Source: Hyphomonadaceae bacterium
GTDB lineage: Bacteria; Pseudomonadota; Alphaproteobacteria; Caulobacterales; Maricaulaceae
NCBI GenBank assembly: GCA_013001295.1
Contig: JABDMW010000015.1
Span: 62,001-126,000, forward strand
Length of the DNA stretch: 64,000 nt
Direction of reading: 5' to 3'
Positions 16,219-26,565 of the stretch are shown here, piece after piece. The position numbers and the translations under genes were made by a program. Position 1 is the stretch's first letter. Each line of letters opens with the position of its first letter. The notes under the pieces are model-generated. The model worked only from the letters and a program-made list of their open reading frames with translations. It was not told where the DNA came from and made no database searches.

Positions 16219-17982
16219 CTAATTAATAGGTGTCAAACCCACCAGTATCAAATCATCGACCGTTTTCTGGTATAGCCCGGTTGGAATTCGCCGGCTTTTT
16301 ATCACGCTTTCATATTGGTTCGGAAAGAAAGGGTATTTCTCGACCAGATTATTAAATGCGGTTTTCGCCTCATCCATCCGATCATTTTGAGCTAGCACCA
16401 CAACGTATAAAATATGTGATGCCAGCGAGTTATTATTATAAAATTTGCGGGCGTATTTTAGGGCGTCTTCACTGTCGTTTCTCAGATAATAATAAATAAC
16501 CAGCGACCCGTAATACCAAGAAGGCGGGGTCGGGTTGAGCAATAAGGCTTTTTCGATCAATGGCAATCCCTGCTCCGGCCTATCCATCCGCATCAGATAA
16601 TTTCCAAACAAGGCCAAAACTTCGGCATCATTTGGATTTAGTTTCAAGGCGGTTTCCGCCGCTTGGATAAACGCTTCATTATTGCCAACCCAAAATTGTG
16701 CAGAAGCAAGATATTGGAATGCCATTGCATTTTCTGGATCCGTGGTAACCGCGCGCATCGCTGCGGCAAGCGCCCGTTGGAGTGGCGGGTCTTGATCAGG
16801 ACGCAGGTTGAATTTATTAAAATCCTCATCCGCATGCATCCATGTCAACGCGGCCCAACCCGATGAAAACTGAGGCATTTCCGTTGTCGCAACTTCCAGA
16901 CAGTTTCTGATTTCGCGATGCCGCTCCTCGGACTTGCTGTTCAAATACTGGTAAAATCGCATCAAACACTTATAATGTCTGATGTGCAGGTCTCCCATGA
17001 TTGATTGTTCTGCTATAAATCTGGCATGAATTTGACTATCGGGTTTTCCCAGATTGGCCGCAACTTGAACGGCGATATCGGACTGAATTTCCAACCAGGC
17101 GGCGGAGTTTTCAACTTGCCGGTCATAAGAACGCGACCAAAGCACTTCACCATTTGAAGTTCTTGACAAAATACTGGTTATCCGCAGTTCAGTATCAGAT
17201 TTCTGTATTGAACCACGCAATAAAAATTGCGTTTTGGCATTTTTCGAGACCTCAGCGACCGTCGCATCCAGGTCGGAATTTAACTCGACAACAAATAAGT
17301 CTTTAAAACGAGATATTTTATCGACCAGTTCGTAGTGTAACCCTATCCGCATACTCTCTAACTCGCGAGAATTTTCACCATCAACACTTGGAGATATTAT
17401 TTCAAATGGTGAAATGGATAACGATGGTCCCATAGAAATTTGGGCCGCTTGTTCAAATGTCTTAGCTTCGCCTTGGGTATCCGGCAAAAGAAAGAATGAA
17501 AGTATTGAGACCACACCTAATGACAACGCGATCAAAGTCGGCTTTATCCAGAAAACGCTACGAATACGTCCAAAGTCTTCTGTGTTCTCCAATTCGGTGT
17601 CACGCGGCTCCATCACGGGTTCATCGGCGGCAGAATTTATTGATTCCATCAAATAAATATGTGGGACATATCGACCTTTTGGAATATCAATCCGTACCGG
17701 ATCATCTTTTCCATGAGTCAAATAATAATGATCAAGTGCCCGCCTCAAATTTCGAGCTTGGACCCGTACGATTGTATCACTTTGAGGATCAAAATGTTCG
17801 CCACGGTCAAATACATCAAGACCGATAGAATAGCCCTTCAACTGGTCCGTTTGGCCATCCAAATACTTTTCGACAATGTAGCGCAAAAACTTCAGTTTGC
17901 TTGGCGATGAAGCAAAACCGTCATTCGTCGCAATTCGTTCCAATTGCTCAACTATTTGAACCCTTGTCGGCTCTATTTCCAC
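16219..17982 (-). CDS. Winged-helix / transmembrane / TPR regulator, paralogue 1
   Basis: This 587-residue protein has an N-terminal domain of about 100 residues (RVQARNLRRALDHYYLT, then a KGRYVPHI strand) resembling the winged-helix region of CadC-like proteins. A single transmembrane helix follows at about 140-160, then a domain like the N-terminal half of adenylate-cyclase-associated TPR proteins (SISPFEIISP, SILSRTSNGEVLWSRSYDRQ), and then TPR repeats from about 360 to 540. No cyclase domain is present. It may be a membrane-bound transcription regulator. Start is the GTG at 17982 (GGTGAGG 5 nt upstream), which aligns exactly with the paralogue; an ATG at 18015 is possible but less likely. 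Confidence 0.7.
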   Translation of the reverse strand: MEIEPTRVQIVEQLERIATNDGFASSPSKLKFLRYIVEKYLDGQTDQLKGYSIGLDVFDRGEHFDPQSDTIVRVQARNLRRALDHYYLTHGKDDPVRIDIPKGRYVPHIYLMESINSAADEPVMEPRDTELENTEDFGRIRSVFWIKPTLIALSLGVVSILSFFLLPDTQGEAKTFEQAAQISMGPSLSISPFEIISPSVDGENSRELESMRIGLHYELVDKISRFKDLFVVELNSDLDATVAEVSKNAKTQFLLRGSIQKSDTELRITSILSRTSNGEVLWSRSYDRQVENSAAWLEIQSDIAVQVAANLGKPDSQIHARFIAEQSIMGDLHIRHYKCLMRFYQYLNSKSEERHREIRNCLEVATTEMPQFSSGWAALTWMHADEDFNKFNLRPDQDPPLQRALAAAMRAVTTDPENAMAFQYLASAQFWVGNNEAFIQAAETALKLNPNDAEVLALFGNYLMRMDRPEQGLPLIEKALLLNPTPPSWYYGSLVIYYYLRNDSEDALKYARKFYNNNSLASHILYVVVLAQNDRMDEAKTAFNNLVEKYPFFPNQYESVIKSRRIPTGLYQKTVDDLILVGLTPIN

Positions 17983-18179
17983 TTTTACCTCACCGCCCGG
18001 AAGATAACTATACATGTCAGATATTTGTGATCACATCAAGATTATCTATGCAACCGTGCTGCGAGTAAACCCAACGGTTTATTGCGGTATAAATTAGTAA
18101 CTGACCAATGAGTATGGGTTGGAGCTTTAATACGGATAATTCAACGCAGCGCTTTGAAAGCTTATGATTCGCTTATCGT

Positions 18180-19937
18180 TTAATAAGCATTTGTCAGCCC
18201 AGCAACAATCAGGTCATCACGAATTTTAATGGACAACGGCGTCATATATCTTGGGTTATTCATAACTTGCTCAAAAACCTTGGGAAAACGGGGATTTTTC
18301 TCCACAAAAATTTTATAGGCCATTTTTGCTTCCGGAATATTGTTATTTTGTACGAGCGTAGTTATAAAATATATATTTGACAAAGGTGTATTATATTCTT
18401 TGTACTTTTTCGCATATTTGAGCGCGTTTTCTGGATCGTCAGTCATATAATAATAAACTGTGAGCGAACTATAATACCATGATGATGGGGTTGGATTAAG
18501 CAAATGAGCTTTTTCCACTATCGCTTTGCCCCGTTCATATTCTCCAAGCCTTATGAGAAAATTTCCGAATTGCGCTAAAATATCAGTATTATTGGGATTT
18601 AATTCTAACGCGATTTTTGCAGATTCCTTAAACGCGGCGAAGTCGCCTCTCCAAAAATGTGCAATAGCAAGATGATGATGGGCCATTGCATTTTCAGGGT
18701 CCAAGCTCACGCTGCGGAGAGCAAAATTAAGCGCGCGTTGCATCGGCGGAGGCGCATCGGGGCGAAAATTAAACCCACTGAGCTCTTCATCTGCATAAAT
18801 TCGGCTTAATGCAGCAAAACCGGTTGAGAAATTCGGCGCGTGAGATGTCGCTTCTTCCAGGCAAGCCCTGATTTCCCTATGTTCTTGCAACGTCTTGTGA
18901 TCCACATAGACGTAGAACCGCATCAGACAATAGTAATGATCGATATGTACTTCGGACAATTTAGATTTTTCGGCTTCGAACCGTGTGTGAATTTTACTAT
19001 TAGGTTTGCCAAGACTAGCGGCAACATCCGCCGCAAGGTTTGACTGAATTTCAAATATATTGGCTGAGCTATCCAGTCTCCTATTATAATTACGGCTCCA
19101 CAGGACTTCGCCACTTGATGTCTTGGACAAAACAGAGGTAACCCGCAATTGGCCACCAGTCACTCTGATTGCCCCATTCAAAATAAATTGAGCTTGGATG
19201 CTGCCATCCATAATCTGGTCAATATCGTCGTTATTCAATTCCAAAACAACTATATCCCTGAATCGGGATAATTTATCAACCAGCTCATAATGTAATCCAA
19301 ATTTCAAACTGGCGAAATTCTGCTCGCTCAAATCTGCATTCCGTGCCGACACAAATTCAAAGGGAACAATCGCAACCGATGGCCCCGACGGCATTTGCGC
19401 CGCCTGATCGAATACATTTGTTCCGTCCTGCGTGTCGCGGGACAATAAGAATGCAATCAACAAAACCGTCGCAAATACAAGGAGGATCAAGGCCGGTTTG
19501 ATCCAGATATTATGCAGATTCCGCACGGTCGACTCCTCAACTTGAAGTTCGCAGAAAGGCGTCTCTGATTTTGAGCCATCGGAAGTGCTAGCTGCAGCAT
19601 CTATAACGGTAAAACGGGGGACATAACTTCCTGTAGGAACTTCAATACGGACCAGGTCATCTTTTCCAGAGGTCAGATAGTACAAATCGAGGCTTTTTCG
19701 TAGATTTCGAGCGTGTACCCGAACGATCGTATCAGCTTGGGGGTCGAAACTTTCGTCGCGCTCAAAAACATCAACACCAATCGCATACCCTTTCAGGCTG
19801 GATGCTTCACCGGCCAGCTTTTTCTCCACGATATAGCGCAAAAACCGTTGTTTCCGCGGGGACGCGGAAAACACTTCACTCTCGATAATTTTTTCTAATT
19901 GCTCAAGGATTTGAACCTGAGTTGGTTCATCCGCCAC
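18180..19937 (-). CDS. Winged-helix / transmembrane / TPR regulator, paralogue 2
   Basis: This 585-residue protein has the same layout as the gene downstream: helix-turn-helix-like N-terminal domain, transmembrane segment at about 150-168 (LILLVFATVLLIAFLLS), central AIVPFEFVSA domain and C-terminal TPRs. Identity with paralogue 1 is clear along the whole length (for example FDPQADTIVRVHARNLRKSL against FDPQSDTIVRVQARNLRRAL), so this is a tandem duplication that has since diverged. The GTG at 19937 has GAGAGG at 7 nt and gives VADEPTQVQ, matching VEIEPTRVQ in the other copy. About 197 bp separate the copies, enough for separate promoters. Confidence 0.72.
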   Translation of the reverse strand: MADEPTQVQILEQLEKIIESEVFSASPRKQRFLRYIVEKKLAGEASSLKGYAIGVDVFERDESFDPQADTIVRVHARNLRKSLDLYYLTSGKDDLVRIEVPTGSYVPRFTVIDAAASTSDGSKSETPFCELQVEESTVRNLHNIWIKPALILLVFATVLLIAFLLSRDTQDGTNVFDQAAQMPSGPSVAIVPFEFVSARNADLSEQNFASLKFGLHYELVDKLSRFRDIVVLELNNDDIDQIMDGSIQAQFILNGAIRVTGGQLRVTSVLSKTSSGEVLWSRNYNRRLDSSANIFEIQSNLAADVAASLGKPNSKIHTRFEAEKSKLSEVHIDHYYCLMRFYVYVDHKTLQEHREIRACLEEATSHAPNFSTGFAALSRIYADEELSGFNFRPDAPPPMQRALNFALRSVSLDPENAMAHHHLAIAHFWRGDFAAFKESAKIALELNPNNTDILAQFGNFLIRLGEYERGKAIVEKAHLLNPTPSSWYYSSLTVYYYMTDDPENALKYAKKYKEYNTPLSNIYFITTLVQNNNIPEAKMAYKIFVEKNPRFPKVFEQVMNNPRYMTPLSIKIRDDLIVAGLTNAY

Positions 19938-20002
19938 TGCCACACCTCTCGACCCACCGCACGTGACCTATACCAGAAGATCAGGCCACGAACAAGTTAA
20001 GG

Positions 20003-20806
20003 TTACATGATCGCTTTTTGAACTCGGCCTTCGCCGGCAGATAGCATTTCGACAAACTTTTCTGCATTGATCGTGACATCGTCCTGACCGATTTGATCAA
20101 ATGGATCTTCGAGATGGTCCTGAATATTGTCCAATCCGACCAGAATAATCGCGAAAAGGATCGGCATGACGTACACCAGATATTGATTATATCCAGCAGC
20201 TTCATTGGCGAAATATGGTCCGTACAAAATCGGCAACAGAATGATGAAAAAGTCGCTGAATGCGCGCAGTGTCCGGGGCGTCCTGTATTGATGAATGTGT
20301 TTGATGCTCTCGAATGAAACGATCATTTTGGAGATATATTGGTTGCATCGCGAACATTCGCCGCCCGGCAGACCTTCGCCGCGCATGCGTTTGACGAATT
20401 TCGACAAGGATGAGAATGAGCGGTAAACTTCGCGCTCATATTTCGGTAGATCGCTCACTTTTCCTTTAAACATGTCCCGACAACTGACGAGCAAATGCCC
20501 CAGAATTTGTTCAATTTCGCTAATCCGGTCCGGGCTTTCTTCCGGAAGCCAGTCACGGGCAGCGAAATATACTGCGCGTCCGTGCGCTTTAATCGACCCA
20601 TAATGCCCAAGCGCGCTTTCGCGGCGTTTATAGGCATGTCCAATTGAAAAAACGATCGGGAAAATAATCGCGGTCGCAATGATCGTAAGCGGGTAATCCG
20701 CTTTCAGCTCATAGTGGAGACAGAGCCAGGTCGACAGCACACCCAGTGCTGCGATCAAGATACTCTTGAGATTGATGATCAGGAATACATTAAATAGGCG
20801 TTTCAT
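20003..20806 (-). CDS. Bestrophin-like ion channel protein
   Basis: This 267-residue membrane protein has hydrophobic segments at about 5-28 and 37-56 and again at about 183-230. It carries the bestrophin hallmark near the C-terminus: LDNIQDHLEDPFDQIGQDD, a calcium-clasp-like acidic stretch in eukaryotic homologues. Bacterial bestrophins are pentameric cation or anion channels of the inner membrane. A CxxC-like pair (GGECSRCN, about 148-154) is present in the middle. It is transcribed alone; the next gene upstream ends beyond a terminator at 20841-20886. Confidence 0.8.
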   Translation of the reverse strand: MKRLFNVFLIINLKSILIAALGVLSTWLCLHYELKADYPLTIIATAIIFPIVFSIGHAYKRRESALGHYGSIKAHGRAVYFAARDWLPEESPDRISEIEQILGHLLVSCRDMFKGKVSDLPKYEREVYRSFSSLSKFVKRMRGEGLPGGECSRCNQYISKMIVSFESIKHIHQYRTPRTLRAFSDFFIILLPILYGPYFANEAAGYNQYLVYVMPILFAIILVGLDNIQDHLEDPFDQIGQDDVTINAEKFVEMLSAGEGRVQKAIM

Positions 20807-20840
20807 GCGGCGCGTTATGCCTCGATGAGGTTGCAGAATT

Positions 20841-20886
20841 ATTAAAAAACCCGCCCCCGGGCGAATTATACCAAGGACGGGCTGTA
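20841..20886 (-). terminator. Terminator of the GIN-domain gene
   Basis: On the minus strand GCCCGTCC pairs with GGGCGGGT across a loop and leads into TTTTTT. A second perfect repeat, AAATAGGC/GCCTATTT at about 20886-20916, spans the stop codon just before it. Confidence 0.6.
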
Positions 20887-20907
20887 AATAGGCGCTGAGG
20901 GAAAGGC

Positions 20908-21579
20908 CTATTTGATATTTACTTCCGACAAAAAGCTCTTGGATTTGGCCACATGATCAGGATTCCCGTATACATTGACTTCACCCACACCCGCTGTTTG
21001 TACATCAACGGAGTGGCTCGCATACAGATCTATCTCGCCCACACCCGCGAGCTGAACTTCGGCCGATTCACATTTCAAGTCTCTCGCGTCCAACTCGCCA
21101 ACACCGCCGACTTCGATATCGAGAGTTTTGCATTTCCCGCTGAATTCAATTCCACCGACTCCACCGATCTGGACCTGCAAATGATCAGCGTCGATTCCGC
21201 TAATTTTACCGTCGGCGACGCCACCAATGGCAACTTCGCTCAATGCCGGCATGGTAATATTGATCTCAATTCCGTTTTGATTACGCTTGAAATTTCGGAA
21301 TGCTTTCTTTTTTCGCCCTACGACGAGCGTATCGCCTTCGACCTTTATCGTCATTGCTGTCACTTCATTCTCATGACCTGATGTCCGAACCGAAAATTTT
21401 TCTCCCACCGTGACGTCAAGATCATAAACACCGCCAATTTCCAACTTGTCAAAGCCGGAAACATCGTGGGTTTCATTGATATGCTTTTTATCGCCTTTCC
21501 CATGGGCCATAGCCGTAACAGGGACCGTCGCAATGGCCAAAATTGCCAGAAAAGCAGGGACGAATTTGAAACTGGGCAT
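20908..21579 (-). CDS. Secreted GIN-domain (DUF2807) beta-helix protein
   Basis: The 223-residue product has a Sec signal (cleavage near VTAMA) and a DUF2807/GIN domain, a right-handed beta-helix-like fold. Repeating turns are visible from about 110 to 205: IGGVADGKI, IGGVGGIEF, VGGVGELDA, LAGVGEIDL, TAGVGEVNV. It is probably a periplasmic or surface protein with a structural or adhesive role; function is not established. Start is the ATG at 21579, supported by AAGGAGAG 6 nt upstream; the in-frame ATG 18 bp earlier would overlap this ribosome site. It is monocistronic with its own terminator. Confidence 0.82.
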   Translation of the reverse strand: MPSFKFVPAFLAILAIATVPVTAMAHGKGDKKHINETHDVSGFDKLEIGGVYDLDVTVGEKFSVRTSGHENEVTAMTIKVEGDTLVVGRKKKAFRNFKRNQNGIEINITMPALSEVAIGGVADGKISGIDADHLQVQIGGVGGIEFSGKCKTLDIEVGGVGELDARDLKCESAEVQLAGVGEIDLYASHSVDVQTAGVGEVNVYGNPDHVAKSKSFLSEVNIK

Positions 21580-21661
21580 AACACTCTCCTTAATCACTTA
21601 TTGTTTATCAATAAGAAAAAGGAGGTGAAGAGTCAATATTTATTATCGAAAAACAATAATA

Positions 21662-23152
<1,491 letters not shown>

Positions 23153-23989
23153 CTAGACTTCCAACTTCCCGAATGAGAGCTTGGCCAAGACATTGGGATA
23201 GGCAACCGGGAATAGCCGCTGGATGAACTGAACAAGCCGGGCGTCGCGCCCGACGATGATACGGCGCTTTCGCTTGGCCGTGCCGTTCAAAATGATCTTG
23301 GCCGCTTTTTCCGGGCTGGTAATGGCGAGTTCATCAAAATCGTCAGCAAGTTCATCACGGGATTGCCCGGTATCGGGCAAGGCATCAACCTCGGCATTGC
23401 GGGCAACATTGGTCGCGACACCGCCTGGGTGAACAGATCCCACAAACACACCATCTTGCTTCAATTCCTGAGCCAATGTTTCGGAAAATCCCCTGACCGC
23501 GAATTTGGAGGCGCAATAATGCGCTTGCCCCGCATAGCCGACAATGCCGAAAATACTTGATATATTGGTGAAACCGCCTTGTGTTGCTTTAACCTGCGGC
23601 AGGAATGCTTTGCACATGCGCACGACACCCCAGAAATTCACATCCATGATCTTCTCGACAGACGAAAGCGGGGTTTGATCAAACCGGCCCAATCGGGTCA
23701 ATCCGGCAATGTTGAATACATAATCGGTATCACCGAGCGAGGTTTTGACATGGTCCGCATAGGCCGCAATCGCGTCACCATCGGCAACGTCCAATCGATC
23801 GATAAGCACCCGGTTGCTTTTCTCAAGCCCGGCCAGTTTCGCTGTTTCCTGCAGATCGTCTTCATTGATATCGGATATGGCCAAGACTGCACCGGCTTTG
23901 GCAAGGCGAATAGCGGTCGCGCGTCCAATACCGGAGGCGGCTCCTGTAACCACACAAATCTTGTCGTGAAATACCGTATCGATGGACAT
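23153..23989 (-). CDS. Short-chain dehydrogenase/reductase (SDR)
   Basis: The 278-residue classical SDR has the nucleotide motif TGAASGIG (15-22), NIAG (about 93-96), a catalytic Ser near 144-145, Tyr158 and Lys162 (YCASK), so it should be an active NAD(P)-dependent alcohol/ketone oxidoreductase. The ending QFIQRLFPVAYPNVLAKL is common in SDRs found beside Baeyer-Villiger monooxygenases. It is the middle gene of the operon, 13 bp after the Coq4-like gene and touching the monooxygenase start. A plausible role is converting an alcohol to the ketone substrate of that enzyme, or reducing its product; this is inference. Confidence 0.9.
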   Translation of the reverse strand: MSIDTVFHDKICVVTGAASGIGRATAIRLAKAGAVLAISDINEDDLQETAKLAGLEKSNRVLIDRLDVADGDAIAAYADHVKTSLGDTDYVFNIAGLTRLGRFDQTPLSSVEKIMDVNFWGVVRMCKAFLPQVKATQGGFTNISSIFGIVGYAGQAHYCASKFAVRGFSETLAQELKQDGVFVGSVHPGGVATNVARNAEVDALPDTGQSRDELADDFDELAITSPEKAAKIILNGTAKRKRRIIVGRDARLVQFIQRLFPVAYPNVLAKLSFGKLEV

Positions 23990-24002
23990 TTATCCCGCCT
24001 GC

Positions 24003-24839
24003 TTATTCAGCGGCTAATTCCACCACCGGTTCCTGATGTCCAACATCATTAGCAGGTTTAAGGAGTTTGTCTTTAACTTCTTGCGGAATAGCATTGTATT
24101 TGACCGGGGTCGGAATATCGAGTCGTTCACGCACTTCCGAAAGTGGCAGTTGTAATAGCTCCTCAAAATTCACTTCCGGCAACCATTTCATTTTCTTACT
24201 GTTTTTGATCGCTTCGCGGCGGATCGACCAGATCGGAATAGACCGGTTTTGCTTTTTCATCACCAGGCCACCGATCAGTGTGATCAACATGAATGATTGA
24301 TTATAGGTCAATGTGCGTGATGTCTCGAGCAAGCACAATTCACCCAGCGCGTCGCGATTATAGCCTGTGACCACATGCCAGACATCATGAACGGTTTCAT
24401 GGTGCATGAACGCCCGCTCATATTCAGGATATTCGCCGCCGCGCATGGCAAGACCGGATTCTTCCGCGACTTCGATCAAACCATCAGGCGTCAAGCCGCC
24501 ACTTTCCATAAATTCAAGATAGGCACGTCCGAAACTGCCTTCCGGCATGGCCCGCAAGCGGTCGAAATCAGCCAGAATTTTCTCAAGCTCAATCGGCTCT
24601 TCGATCACCCGTTTGCCGTAAGGTGAAGCTGCAAAACGCGCGAACAGTTTATTGTGTGAATCCCGCGAAAGCGCGTTGGAAATCTCGAACACCTGGGTGG
24701 TGTCTTCCTTGTTTTTTATCAGACGGTAAACAGCCTTTACCGCATCCCAAGGTCGAAATGGCGATGGTGGCGGCGCACGATATCCTTCGATCATTTTATC
24801 GTTGGCTCGTTTCGTTTGCGACTTTTGTGTTGGAAGCAT
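24003..24839 (-). CDS. Coq4-like family protein
   Basis: This 278-residue protein carries the Coq4 metal-site signature HDxxH-x11-E, seen as H151-D152-V-W-H155 and Glu167, inside FMHHETVHDVWH. Coq4 proteins support ubiquinone biosynthesis, recently tied to oxidative decarboxylation at C1 of the ring. The N-terminal 25 residues are poorly conserved. Its place at the head of an operon with an SDR and a Baeyer-Villiger enzyme is not typical of quinone biosynthesis, so it may act on another ring or lipid substrate. Confidence is high for the family, lower for the role. Confidence 0.82.
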   Translation of the reverse strand: MLPTQKSQTKRANDKMIEGYRAPPPSPFRPWDAVKAVYRLIKNKEDTTQVFEISNALSRDSHNKLFARFAASPYGKRVIEEPIELEKILADFDRLRAMPEGSFGRAYLEFMESGGLTPDGLIEVAEESGLAMRGGEYPEYERAFMHHETVHDVWHVVTGYNRDALGELCLLETSRTLTYNQSFMLITLIGGLVMKKQNRSIPIWSIRREAIKNSKKMKWLPEVNFEELLQLPLSEVRERLDIPTPVKYNAIPQEVKDKLLKPANDVGHQEPVVELAAE

Positions 24840-24932
24840 GATTAATCCAGCTTGTTACATGTACTGAGAATGTACGTCCAAATTGGAATTTTCGCAAGCC
24901 AACCAGCTGAATGCGGACCATGCAAAATTGTT

Positions 24933-25451
24933 CTAGCCCATGCCGCCGCCGAAGAAATCCAGTTTCCCGAGCGGCACGCCATTATGCCGCAAAATATTAT
25001 AGGCGGTAGTGCAATGAAAATAGACGTTGGGAATGATGAATCCGTGAACATATTCCGCGCCAACAAATTCACGCTCAGTCGGGCCTAAAGGAATCGAAAA
25101 CTTACGCGATATTGTTGGATCGATCTGCTCGGCCGTATAGCCGCCAATTTCCGCCCGCGTTTTGGCAATCCGGGCATATAGCGCCTCAAAAGTATCAAGA
25201 TCTTCGTCGTACACCGGAGGAGTTGTCCCTAAAAGGCGGTGCGGGACAGCCTTGATCAAAGAGGTCGCAACGTCAACCTGCCCGGCCAGTGTAAACATAT
25301 CCGGTGCCAACCGCGCCGATATGAAAACTTCTGGGTCAATATCCCGCTCTTTGGCGTTAGCTTCGCCTTTTTTTAGCTTATGCTCCAAATTGACCAGTGC
25401 CCGATCAAGGGTAGGTAGAGAAGATTGATAAAAAGATATACCGTGCGTCAT
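24933..25451 (-). CDS. DUF1993 family protein
   Basis: This 172-residue protein is predicted to be a four-helix bundle of the DUF1993 family, related to DinB-like folds. Recognisable parts are SLPTLDRALVNLEHKL, FISARLAPDMFTLAGQVDVA and the C-terminal HCTTAYNILRHNGVPLGKLDF. Function is unknown. The ATG at 25451 is chosen because a GGAG lies just upstream; a TTG 12 bp earlier would place the ribosome site inside the gene. It is cytoplasmic with no signal, divergent from the next small gene. Confidence 0.85.
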   Translation of the reverse strand: MTHGISFYQSSLPTLDRALVNLEHKLKKGEANAKERDIDPEVFISARLAPDMFTLAGQVDVATSLIKAVPHRLLGTTPPVYDEDLDTFEALYARIAKTRAEIGGYTAEQIDPTISRKFSIPLGPTEREFVGAEYVHGFIIPNVYFHCTTAYNILRHNGVPLGKLDFFGGGMG

Positions 25452-25586
25452 GACAGGCTCCAAAGGAATTGAATATGAGCATTGTACTTACGCGCCTTGT
25501 TTCGTCTTGCCAATGCCCATCCGTGAATACGAGCAATGCAAGTTTTATTTTCTGGATTGTTCCGCCGGTTGTCATACACTGCCGAC

Positions 25587-25976
25587 ATGAATATTGCCGG
25601 GTTCTGGACGGGAAAATACGTATATGAGATGAGCGGCATGCCGGCCGTCAAATTCTATGCCGACATCGAACAGGATGGTGCGCTGATTTCGGGAACGATC
25701 ACGGAACGCAATACTTTCGATTTACATGCCGGCGACATCTTGACCGCCGCGTTGGATGGGCATTTATCGGGCAATATCGTTAGTTTTGAAAAAACCTATC
25801 TCAACAGCGTGGCACAATACGCCATCATGTACTCAGGGTCCGTATCGAAAGACGCCAATCTGATAACCGGAAAATGGGATATCGGAGAATGGAACGGAAA
25901 TTTTGAAATGAAGCGGGCCACCGAACAGCAAAAGATTTCTATCCTTCGTAAAACCCGGATCAAAGAAAAGGTCTAG
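25587..25976 (+). CDS. Hypothetical beta-rich small protein
   Basis: This 129-residue protein of unknown function has alternating short beta strands (FWTGKYVYEM, VKFYADIEQDG, ISGTITERNTFD) and ends with WNGNFEMKR, giving the impression of a lipocalin-like or beta-barrel fold. There is no signal peptide. The first in-frame ATG following the noncoding-looking start is at 25587; an earlier ATG at 25536 gives a poor, arginine-rich N-terminus antisense to the region before the DUF1993 gene. I do not recognise a family. Confidence 0.6.
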   Translation: MNIAGFWTGKYVYEMSGMPAVKFYADIEQDGALISGTITERNTFDLHAGDILTAALDGHLSGNIVSFEKTYLNSVAQYAIMYSGSVSKDANLITGKWDIGEWNGNFEMKRATEQQKISILRKTRIKEKV

Positions 25977-25992
25977 CGCCCGTTCCGTACAG

Positions 25993-26409
25993 CTAGTGAT
26001 CGATACTCATGCGACGCATCACTTCGATCAGGATCGCTGTATTAAGACCAAACAGGAATAGGCCGTTGGCTGACAAAAACCCTGACAAAAGTCGCCAGTC
26101 CACCGGCAGCGTAAGATCTCCAAGCCCGAGCGTCGTAAACGCGACCATGGAAAAATAAAGCGCGCCTTCCAGTGTATCGAAGACGTCCAGCGATCGGAGC
26201 GCCAATGCCCAGATCCAGATGGCGATACTCATGGCAGCCAGTAACCACAGGGTGATCCCGATCAGGACAAGAGTGGTTTTGCGGATATTTGTCACTTGCA
26301 ATACCGGGTCAAATTTTTTCAGGGACCGAACCGTGATTTCGATAAAAATCACTTCAATGACAAGCGTTACGATGATCAGTACCGACCCAAGTAAAATCTG
26401 TTCTATCAT
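25993..26409 (-). CDS. Two-TM potassium-channel-like protein
   Basis: The 138-residue membrane protein has a first hydrophobic segment at about 6-26, a second at 47-68, a pore-like loop and a last helix (FLSANGLFLFGLNTAILIEV). The pore segment reads AFTTLGLGDL, close to the potassium selectivity filter TTVGYGD but with Leu in place of Tyr, so ion selectivity may differ. Channels of this kind assemble as tetramers. The start at 26409 (MIEQILLG) is the first giving a normal hydrophobic N-terminus; the reading frame extends farther upstream but without membrane-protein character. Confidence 0.75.
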   Translation of the reverse strand: MIEQILLGSVLIIVTLVIEVIFIEITVRSLKKFDPVLQVTNIRKTTLVLIGITLWLLAAMSIAIWIWALALRSLDVFDTLEGALYFSMVAFTTLGLGDLTLPVDWRLLSGFLSANGLFLFGLNTAILIEVMRRMSIDH

Positions 26410-26565
26410 AAGCTTCCCGATATTTTTTGAGGAGATTACCGGGACACTTGATCTTGCAAAATGATGTTGGTCAAAAATCACCACAAGAATTGGCAAAAAT
26501 CCGGTCTTGCCAGCGACAATCTGCCACGTTAGGACAAATAAACTGCAACGGCATGAGTCATACTT

